This document shows, in pieces, positions 6,959 to 14,180 of a DNA stretch of 37,215 nucleotides. Position 1 is the first letter of the stretch. Each line of letters begins with the position of its first letter. The position numbers and the translations under genes were made by a program. This DNA is from a bacterium (lineage in GTDB: Bacteria > Bacillota_I > Bacilli_A > Izemoplasmatales > Hujiaoplasmataceae). Below the pieces are notes generated by a model. That model worked only from the letters and a program-made list of their open reading frames with translations, was not told where the DNA came from and did not search any database. The stretch is taken from the NCBI GenBank assembly GCA_030684695.1, contig JAUXXX010000022.1, positions 1-37,215 on the forward strand, read 5' to 3'.

Positions 6959-9475
6959 ATGACTAAAAAAATTCTATTCTTCGTGCTGATGAGTTTGTTT
7001 CTTGTTGGTATTGTGGCTTGTCAATCTACTACGGACTCCATCAACACCACGACTTCAACATCCATTCCTCCCACTTCTTCAACGTCAAGTACATCAAGTC
7101 TCAGCACAACGTTAAGTACTATGACTTCACTGACTCCTACCACAGTTGATTCATCCATCACCACTTCTCCATCCAATCTTGAAATCACATTTTCTCAAAG
7201 TCAAGTGGTGCAATTGGTGCAATCAACCAAAGACATTCCAGTGGTCTTTACCAACTTACTGCCAAGTGAAGTGGCGTTGATTCAATACTTCAGTTCCAAT
7301 GATGCCATTGCAAGTATTTCTTTAGAAGGCAAAATTACAGCTCATCAGGTTGGACTTGTACAAGTTACTGTCTACTTCTCAGAAGACATTCAAGCAACCA
7401 TTGATGTCATTGTATCCAGTGGACATACCGTGATTCCTCCCAATAAGACACAATACTTGGTCGGAGAAGATCTCGATATTACTGGTGCCCTATTACAAAT
7501 ACGTAATCATCTTGGAACGATTATCAACCGCATTTCCATTACTGAAGACATGATTGTTGCTTATGATTCCAGTGTGTTAGGAAACCAAAGGGTAGAATTT
7601 TGTGTTCAGGATGACTGCTTTGGGTTTGATATCTTGGTAGTCAATACCAAACAGTTATCAAGTATGATAGCAGACATTGTCTTGGATAGTACCGAATTGG
7701 TTGTTGGCAAAAAAATTGAATTTTTCGCAACACATCTCACATATGATGCCATGAGAGTACAAGTGTCCAATGTTTATGATTACCAAGAAATCCATTTATA
7801 TGCTCACATTAAAACCCCTTCTTTAAAAGAAGTACGAGTTAGTAGCTTTTGGTTTCAACAATACATCGAAAATCTTCAAAGCATCATGATGAATCCAACA
7901 AGAAATTTAGAAGGAACCGTCAATGATAAACTACATGATTATGACGTAAAAGTGTTATTGTTGGCCAATGGGCGTCCTGAGTTTCGGTTTCGCTACTTGC
8001 CAAAAGAAAGTGGAGTTTATCAAGCGACTTTTTACTTAGAAGTGGATGGAGTCATCATTCAAACGATGACAAAACTCTTTGAAGTCAGCGAAACCATGGA
8101 TGAATCTTTTCAAGGATTTTTACAAGTAAATCCAAACGCTACTCGCCATTTTAGTTTTGAATCCGGAAAAAGTTTTCATCCTGTTGGTCAAAACGTGGCG
8201 TGGTACACATCCAAAGATCGTCTTCATTATGATTATAAATATTGGTTTAACCAAATGGGTCAAGCCGAAATGAATTATGCCAGAGTTTGGTTAGCGGCGT
8301 GGGGCTTTTCCCCATTTTGGGACGATATTATGAAGTATGATACGCGTCTGCCCAACTTATACTCTTTGGATCAAACACTCAATTTTGCGGATGAAGAAGG
8401 CATATACATTCAACTTTGTTTATTGCATCATGGAATGTTTTCCAAAGAAGTCAATCCGATGTGGCCAAATTCGACAAACACATGGTATACCTCAAGATAT
8501 GGAGTGAATCCCTACTCAAAGTATTTTGATAATCCAGGATTGTTCTTCACTTCTGATTTTGCAAAAGACAATTTTAAAAACCAATTGCGTTATTTGATTG
8601 CTCGCTATGGGTATAGCGACCATATCATGAGCTTTGAACTATTCAATGAAGTGGACTGGATTGAATCTTATAATGCAGTTTCGGGAACAGCGTGGCATGA
8701 TGAAATGGCTCAGTTTATTCGTTCAATTGATCCCAACCAACACATGATTACCACTTCCACCAAAGGCGATTCGTTTTTATCCAGTACGTATAGCGTATTT
8801 CGTCTTGATAGCATTGATTATGTGAATGTACATAATTATGGCATTTTCAACCATGTTCAAACACTACCTCCCAAACAAAACACCGGCTACTTAGCATTTC
8901 AAAAACCGATTATGTATAGTGAAATTGGCTATAGTGGAAATTCAGGAACGGACCAGTTTGCCAAAGACCCTAAAAACATTACATTATCCCAAGCGTTATG
9001 GGGAGGATTGATGGGGGGCGGTGGCGGAAGTGGAATGAACTGGTGGTGGGAGTCATGGATTGATAAATTCGATGCCTACTCCACATACCTACCCGTTTCA
9101 CGATTTGCCAATCAGATGAATTTAGTGGGTGAAAGCTATGCAATGCTGCAATCCAGTACCTCTAGTTTGGCTAATGTATCCTTAAGTGCCAGTCTTTGTG
9201 GATATTTAGGTTATAAAGTTGATCAACGAGTATATTTATACATCTTTGATGTTTCCTATACATTATTCAATGATTCTGTGGGATTAAAAAGTGGAGTGAC
9301 TCTGTCGATTCCTTCGCTCCCATTTGGAGACTATGTCTTCAAAGCCTATTCAACAGCCAATGGAACGCTTTTATTTAATCAACAAATCACCTATCAACAA
9401 GGAAGTTTGTTGATGGTGACCCTCCCTAATTTTTATCAAGATATTGCAGTATCCATCGAAAAAGTAAACTACTAA
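6959..9475 (+). CDS. Lipoprotein GH5-like glycosidase with DUF5060-like domain
   Basis: Probable cell-surface endo- or exo-glycosidase. Order: signal peptide and lipobox ending at Cys21, Ser/Thr linker to about residue 75, a Big_2-like immunoglobulin domain (about 76-150), a second bacterial Ig-like domain (about 155-230), a DUF5060-like beta-sandwich (about 240-380), a clan GH-A type TIM barrel (about 385-735) and a C-terminal beta-sandwich. The barrel starts with HPVGQNVAW. It carries FELFNEVDW with acid/base E564 and MYSEIG with nucleophile E655, the expected pair on strands 4 and 7. The family is GH5-like but the exact CAZy family is not certain. It shares the DUF5060 and barrel parts with the product at 10517-12463, indicating duplication, but has two extra Ig-like domains. 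Mannanase-like activity is inferred from the locus. Confidence 0.78.
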   Translation: MTKKILFFVLMSLFLVGIVACQSTTDSINTTTSTSIPPTSSTSSTSSLSTTLSTMTSLTPTTVDSSITTSPSNLEITFSQSQVVQLVQSTKDIPVVFTNLLPSEVALIQYFSSNDAIASISLEGKITAHQVGLVQVTVYFSEDIQATIDVIVSSGHTVIPPNKTQYLVGEDLDITGALLQIRNHLGTIINRISITEDMIVAYDSSVLGNQRVEFCVQDDCFGFDILVVNTKQLSSMIADIVLDSTELVVGKKIEFFATHLTYDAMRVQVSNVYDYQEIHLYAHIKTPSLKEVRVSSFWFQQYIENLQSIMMNPTRNLEGTVNDKLHDYDVKVLLLANGRPEFRFRYLPKESGVYQATFYLEVDGVIIQTMTKLFEVSETMDESFQGFLQVNPNATRHFSFESGKSFHPVGQNVAWYTSKDRLHYDYKYWFNQMGQAEMNYARVWLAAWGFSPFWDDIMKYDTRLPNLYSLDQTLNFADEEGIYIQLCLLHHGMFSKEVNPMWPNSTNTWYTSRYGVNPYSKYFDNPGLFFTSDFAKDNFKNQLRYLIARYGYSDHIMSFELFNEVDWIESYNAVSGTAWHDEMAQFIRSIDPNQHMITTSTKGDSFLSSTYSVFRLDSIDYVNVHNYGIFNHVQTLPPKQNTGYLAFQKPIMYSEIGYSGNSGTDQFAKDPKNITLSQALWGGLMGGGGGSGMNWWWESWIDKFDAYSTYLPVSRFANQMNLVGESYAMLQSSTSSLANVSLSASLCGYLGYKVDQRVYLYIFDVSYTLFNDSVGLKSGVTLSIPSLPFGDYVFKAYSTANGTLLFNQQITYQQGSLLMVTLPNFYQDIAVSIEKVNY

Positions 9476-9497
9476 TCCATAACCATGAGGTGACAAA

Positions 9498-10520
9498 ATG
9501 TCAAAAATTCAAATGTTCGGTGAAGCTTTACCCCATATGCCTTGGGAGCCACGTCCTGCCAAAAGCGATGCGGTGATTTGGCGGTCTTCAAAGAATCCAA
9601 TTGTAAAACGCAATCCCGTTGACGGAATTGCTAGAATCTTTAATAGTGCAATCGTTCCTTGGGAAAACAACACCTTCATCGGTGTTTTCCGTGCAGAAAC
9701 CATCGCAACGCTTCCTCATTTACGTGTGGGAAGAAGTGATAATGGAGTGGACTGGGTGTTTGAAAACAAGCAACTACAAATGGTGGACGAACAAGGAAAA
9801 TCCTGGAATCCTTATTATGCGTATGATCCTCGCGTCATTAAGATTGAAGACATGTATTATGTCGTCTGGTGTACAGAAGCCCATGGCCCTGCCATCGGCT
9901 TAGCAAGAACGTTAGATTTTAAAACCTTTGTTCGCTTCGAAAATCCATTTATTCCATTTAATCGCAACGGGGTTTTGTTTCCACGAAAGATCAATGGAAA
10001 CTACCGGATCTTATCCAGAGCATCCGACAATGGTCATACCCCCTTTGGGGATATCTTCATGTCTGAAAGTCCTGATTTGGTCTTTTGGGGAAAACATCGT
10101 CATGTCATGGAACGTGGTGGCAATGGATGGTGGCAAGGATTAAAGATTGGCGGAGGACCTGCGCCAATCGAAACAAGCGAAGGCTGGTTGCTGTTTTATC
10201 ATGGAGTTTGTAATACATGCAATGGGTATGTCTATTCCATGGGGGCAGCGATTTTAGATATTAATGAACCATCGATTGTCAAGTATCGTTGTAAAAACTA
10301 TTTACTCACTCCAGAAATGCCTTACGAAGAAGTTGGGTTTGTGCCCAATGTCGTTTTCCCTTGCGCCACTCTTCAAGATCCAGCAACTGGCAGAATTGCA
10401 ATTTATTATGGTGCGGCGGATTCGTATGTAGCACTTGCTTATACCGAAGTGGAATCGTTGGTGGAATACATCAAAAATAATCACGAAAGTGTTGGTCGCG
10501 ACCAAGAGATTGGCAGATGA
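9498..10520 (+). CDS. Second GH130 phosphorylase (mannooligosaccharide phosphorylase-like)
   Basis: Cytoplasmic beta-mannoside phosphorylase, 340 residues, no signal peptide. Catalytic D110 lies in YAYDPRV; KIGGG (K216) and FYHGV (H235) match the phosphate-binding positions of GH130 phosphorylases; YYGAAD is near the C-terminus. It differs clearly from the GH130 at 635-1648 (YDPR instead of EDPR, different N-terminal loop), so the two probably have different acceptor or chain-length preferences rather than being redundant. The YDPR form resembles the beta-1,4-mannooligosaccharide phosphorylase group. Its TGA stop overlaps the next ATG (ATGA at 10517-10520), implying translational coupling with the lipoprotein glycosidase. 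Hydrolase activity, known in some GH130 members, is less likely because the phosphate-binding residues are kept. Confidence 0.88.
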   Translation: MSKIQMFGEALPHMPWEPRPAKSDAVIWRSSKNPIVKRNPVDGIARIFNSAIVPWENNTFIGVFRAETIATLPHLRVGRSDNGVDWVFENKQLQMVDEQGKSWNPYYAYDPRVIKIEDMYYVVWCTEAHGPAIGLARTLDFKTFVRFENPFIPFNRNGVLFPRKINGNYRILSRASDNGHTPFGDIFMSESPDLVFWGKHRHVMERGGNGWWQGLKIGGGPAPIETSEGWLLFYHGVCNTCNGYVYSMGAAILDINEPSIVKYRCKNYLLTPEMPYEEVGFVPNVVFPCATLQDPATGRIAIYYGAADSYVALAYTEVESLVEYIKNNHESVGRDQEIGR

Positions 10521-12463
10521 TTGTCAGAAAAATGTTCGTTGTAGTGGTGATGTTGTTATTAAGTTTGAGTATTGTTTCTTGTCAAACAACCATCTCTACC
10601 ACCACGACTTCGAGTACTTCGACAAATTCATCCAACACTTCGGTCCCATCCACCCAAACAAATACTTCAACGATAACGACAACTCAAGAAACGACGGTGA
10701 CCACTTTGACTCCATCTACAACGAATCAACGAACCATCATCGATAGATTTGAATACTTACCTGGACAAGGAATGGTCGGGGAATTGTTTGAGATTGCTTT
10801 TTATGAACCTGTTGATTCTTTGGTGATTCAAACCTTATACAATCCTTACGATTATTCACAAATCTCGCTTCGAGTTCAACTGAAAAATCCAATAGACGAA
10901 GCTCAAACCATTTATGCTTTTTGGTTTCGACCTTATCAAGATTTACGAATTGTAGGCGGAAGCATCAATCAAGATGGCTATTATGTTGGTGGTCAAGAAA
11001 CTCTTCGTTGGTTGGTGGATTCCTTTCACCATTACAGAGTACGTTATACCCCTAAAGTAGCGGGAAGTTATCAGTTTACGCTAGAAGTACTCCTTGATGG
11101 CGAAATCATCCAAACAAAGGCAGGATCGTTTGAAGTCCTGGAAGCTATCGAAGAAGTCAAAGGAAAAGTAAGTGTCGATACAGTAAACAATAAAAACTTC
11201 ATTTTTGAAAACGGGACCACTTACATGCCCATGGGTTTAAACCTCGCATGGTGGTCCACGACACTTGCATCGCACGATTATGCCAACTGGTTTAAAAAAC
11301 TAAACGAAAACAATGGAAATTATGCCCGTATTTGGATGGCAAACTGGTCATTTTCACTTCATAAAGATAGTTATTCAAATTTTGAGACCAGACAAAACAT
11401 TGCCATTCGTTTGGATCATGTCTTTCAAAGAGCCAAAGAATACGACGTTTATATTATGCTTACTTTATTAAACCATGGACAGTTTAGTGCAGTAACCAAT
11501 CCAGAATGGTCAGAAAATGTGTATAACAAAGCCAAAGGTGGGATGTTAGACTTCCCCATTCAATTCTTCTATAACGCAGAAGCGAAGAAGTGGTACAAAA
11601 ACGAATTGTTATACATCATTAGTCGGTACGGGTATAGTGATCATCTCTTTGCTTGGGAGTTGTTCAACGAAGTTGATTGGATAGATTCTTATTCAGCCAT
11701 CGCTGTAACCCAATGGCACAGTGAAATGGCAACTTTTATCAAACAACACGACCCTTTTAAACACATGGTATCTACATCGTATAAATATACATTTGGAACC
11801 GCTGCTTACACACTTCCTTCCATGGATTTTGGGGCAGTTCATAGTTATGGGTTTAGTGATGTCCACTTTTATCAAAAACTCATAGATGAAACAAGAACAC
11901 TGTGGAACAGGTATCAAAAACCGATGTTTTTTGGAGAAATTGGCATTAATTGGCAATCAGGATCCACAAGTTATCATACGGACTATACGGGTGTAACCAT
12001 TCGTCAAGCCGCATGGGGAGGAATGATGTCTGGGGCAGGAAGTGCTCACCATTGGTGGTGGGATTCCTGGATTGAAGCATTCAACATGTGGGACCGTTTT
12101 CAAGGTGCGGGGGCATATGCCAAGTATCTTGATCTTGGGAATAAAACCCATAGCTACTTGCATGAAAATAACCAAATTACCAGTTCACATACGAATGCAA
12201 AAATCATGGGATATCATACTCAAGATGCGATTTATGGATACGTTTACCATCATCAATGGAACTACTGGAATAAAACACCAGAACCCATTCTTGACGCAAC
12301 GATTGTAATTCCACTCACCAATGGATTATACCAACTCACCGTGTTTGATACGTTTACAGGAGTGATCACTTCCATCCATACCATAAACATTACTTCATCA
12401 AATTTTTCCTTAACCATACCATCCCTTCAAGAAGATTACGCGTTTATTCTCAAACGAATCTAA
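10517..12463 (+). CDS. Second lipoprotein GH5-like glycosidase with DUF5060-like domain
   Basis: Surface glycosidase paralogous to the product of 6959-9475. Signal peptide with lipobox Cys22 (SIVSC), Ser/Thr linker to about residue 75, DUF5060-like domain (about 77-210), TIM barrel (about 215-560) and a C-terminal beta-sandwich. Catalytic residues are E385 in WELFNEVDW and E474 in FFGEIG; the barrel also has a conserved HHWWWDSW segment matching NWWWESW in the paralogue. It lacks the two Ig-like domains of the longer copy, which would place its active site nearer the membrane. The ATG at 10517 overlaps the previous stop; an in-frame ATG at residue 6 would also leave a good signal peptide and cannot be excluded. 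Specific substrate unknown; beta-mannan type is inferred from context. Confidence 0.78.
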   Translation: MIVRKMFVVVVMLLLSLSIVSCQTTISTTTTSSTSTNSSNTSVPSTQTNTSTITTTQETTVTTLTPSTTNQRTIIDRFEYLPGQGMVGELFEIAFYEPVDSLVIQTLYNPYDYSQISLRVQLKNPIDEAQTIYAFWFRPYQDLRIVGGSINQDGYYVGGQETLRWLVDSFHHYRVRYTPKVAGSYQFTLEVLLDGEIIQTKAGSFEVLEAIEEVKGKVSVDTVNNKNFIFENGTTYMPMGLNLAWWSTTLASHDYANWFKKLNENNGNYARIWMANWSFSLHKDSYSNFETRQNIAIRLDHVFQRAKEYDVYIMLTLLNHGQFSAVTNPEWSENVYNKAKGGMLDFPIQFFYNAEAKKWYKNELLYIISRYGYSDHLFAWELFNEVDWIDSYSAIAVTQWHSEMATFIKQHDPFKHMVSTSYKYTFGTAAYTLPSMDFGAVHSYGFSDVHFYQKLIDETRTLWNRYQKPMFFGEIGINWQSGSTSYHTDYTGVTIRQAAWGGMMSGAGSAHHWWWDSWIEAFNMWDRFQGAGAYAKYLDLGNKTHSYLHENNQITSSHTNAKIMGYHTQDAIYGYVYHHQWNYWNKTPEPILDATIVIPLTNGLYQLTVFDTFTGVITSIHTINITSSNFSLTIPSLQEDYAFILKRI

Positions 12464-12482
12464 TATAAAAAGGAGTCTACTA

Positions 12483-14111
12483 ATGAAAAAAGCACTGCTA
12501 TTTATGGTTTTTGGTTTGGCCTTTATCGCCCTTGTGGGTTGTCAAACCACGACAGCCAATCCATCCACACAAGTTACATCTAGCAATCTAACGACCCAAT
12601 CCTCTTCAGGAAATCCAGGTTCAACGACGACTCAATCTTCAAGTTCATCGTCTACCACACAGTCTTCTAACTCGTCTTCAACACTTCCAACGACTAGTTC
12701 TACGGGGTCGCCTACCACTACAAAACCCACTCAATCCTCGTTTTGGGATGCCAATGGAAATGGAATTCCAGACTGGACCGAGCAAAAGATTACGTTAAAG
12801 TACGCCACCTGGCAACATACATCCGCTGACATCGTCACAATCGAAAGTTTAATGGTGAATGCATTTATGGCGAAGTATCCCAACATTACGGTTGAGTTTC
12901 AAATGATGGGGGCTTCTAGTGAAGAATGGGATTCTAATTTCATCGCAGCAGTGGAATCCAATACTCTGCCAGATGTGTTCTTAGTGAATCGCTTGGCTAG
13001 TTTCTTGCCTTTTAACATTTTGGCTAACATATCGGATTACTACAACAATGATCCAGATACTCAATTCTTATTTGATTCTGTGAAAGAATTAGGAATGTAT
13101 AATGGCAAACGTTATGCGATTCCAACCATGATTTATCCTACCATGTGGATTGTCAATCTTGATATTTTAGACGCTGCGGGAGTAAATATCCCCGGATATG
13201 ACTGGACGTATCAACAAATGGCGTCCATCGCCCAAGCAACCACCAATGAAAATACACATATCATGGGAATGTATGGCTGTTCTTTTTACAATCGTGAATT
13301 ACCAAAAGTTTTAAAAATCGCCGCAGCTACCTCCAATGAAGAACTCATTGCGGCTAAAAAATGGCAAAGTTTCTCGTATGATGGCAATCAATTTAATTTT
13401 AACGATCCCGTGTTCTTATCGGCGATGACGTTATTAACTGATGCAGTCAATGGAGGGTATTGTGTTCCTGGATTATCCGCAGCACAATTAGAAGAACGGT
13501 ATTTGTCTTCTTCCTTTGAACCCACTTATAATGGCAAAGTAGCGATGTGGAGAGATGCTTCATGGAGCGCGAAGAATTACTTTAGCCAAATGTTGTTTGA
13601 ATGGGATATTTATCCTGGACCCAACGGAGTAACCGGTGGAAACACAGACATCGCAGGAGTAGCGTCTACTTCGTTACATAAAGCAGCAGCATATCAATTC
13701 CTAAAATGGATGACGTACAGCGAAGAAGGTCTTTTAACTCGTTTCCAATTGTTTAAAGATTACGCCGATCAAGTGTATATTTCCGCGAACAACTATGGAT
13801 ATCCAGTTGTAGATTACGGCATTGATGGCTTTGGCGTAAACAAAGTGTGGAGCGCCATCCCTTATGGAATCACCGCTCCGGGATTTGTAAGTCCTGAGTT
13901 CATTGAGTCATTAAGAAATGGGGCTTACTGGGTCAATAAAGAAGTCGTTGGTTGGGATGAAGCCGATTCGGTGGCATATTCATACTTGTATCAAACGATG
14001 ATTGGACAGACCACATACGCAGCCATTATGGAATTGCTTCAAGTAGAAGTGATGATTGCTTATCAAAATGCTAGAAATACGTTAGATCAAATGATTCGCG
14101 ATTTGAAATAA
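12483..14111 (+). CDS. ABC transporter solute-binding lipoprotein with calcium-loop motif
   Basis: Extracellular family 1-type sugar-binding lipoprotein. Signal peptide ends at Cys20 (LVGC), followed by a Ser/Thr/Gln/Asn linker to about residue 86. Residues 89-100 (DANGNGIPDWTE) are a near-perfect EF-hand or dockerin-like calcium loop: D89, N91, N93, D97 and E100. From about 102 the binding-protein fold begins (KYATWQHTSADIV) with later segments such as LPDVFLVN and NGKRYAIPTM typical of oligosaccharide-binding proteins. It sits directly ahead of the 993-residue chimera and permease genes, so it is the likely delivery protein for one or both permease pairs. A strong AAGGAG site lies before the ATG. 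A hairpin after the gene (14140-14163) may stabilise its message. Confidence 0.88.
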   Translation: MKKALLFMVFGLAFIALVGCQTTTANPSTQVTSSNLTTQSSSGNPGSTTTQSSSSSSTTQSSNSSSTLPTTSSTGSPTTTKPTQSSFWDANGNGIPDWTEQKITLKYATWQHTSADIVTIESLMVNAFMAKYPNITVEFQMMGASSEEWDSNFIAAVESNTLPDVFLVNRLASFLPFNILANISDYYNNDPDTQFLFDSVKELGMYNGKRYAIPTMIYPTMWIVNLDILDAAGVNIPGYDWTYQQMASIAQATTNENTHIMGMYGCSFYNRELPKVLKIAAATSNEELIAAKKWQSFSYDGNQFNFNDPVFLSAMTLLTDAVNGGYCVPGLSAAQLEERYLSSSFEPTYNGKVAMWRDASWSAKNYFSQMLFEWDIYPGPNGVTGGNTDIAGVASTSLHKAAAYQFLKWMTYSEEGLLTRFQLFKDYADQVYISANNYGYPVVDYGIDGFGVNKVWSAIPYGITAPGFVSPEFIESLRNGAYWVNKEVVGWDEADSVAYSYLYQTMIGQTTYAAIMELLQVEVMIAYQNARNTLDQMIRDLK

Positions 14112-14139
14112 ACAAATATATCAAACAACAATTCTTAAC

Positions 14140-14177
14140 GGCCGCTACGACTTCGTAGCGGCCCCCAACAAGGGGGC
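14140..14177 (+). promoter_or_regulatory. Competing intercistronic hairpins covering the next ribosome binding site
   Basis: Hairpin 1 is a perfect 11-bp GC-rich palindrome, 14140-14150 with 14153-14163. Hairpin 2 pairs GCCCCC (14161-14166) with GGGGGC (14172-14177). The second contains the AGGGGG ribosome binding site of the 14181 gene. They share bases 14161-14163 and cannot both form completely. There is no T-run, so this is not a classical terminator. Likely roles are 3'-end stabilisation of the binding-protein message and tuning of translation of the next gene; the roles are inference. Confidence 0.6.
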
Positions 14178-14180
14178 AAC

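Noticed and set aside
10435-10746. 103-codon + strand frame across the GH130 and lipoprotein junction
   Set aside because: Out of frame with both real genes, which have family motifs and an ATGA overlap here; its Asn/His-rich tail is the Ser/Thr linker read in another frame.
14140-14163. Intrinsic terminator after the solute-binding protein gene
   Set aside because: The stem is strong but is followed by CCCAACAAGGGGG and not by T residues, and the next gene starts 17 bp later; treated as a stability or regulatory structure.
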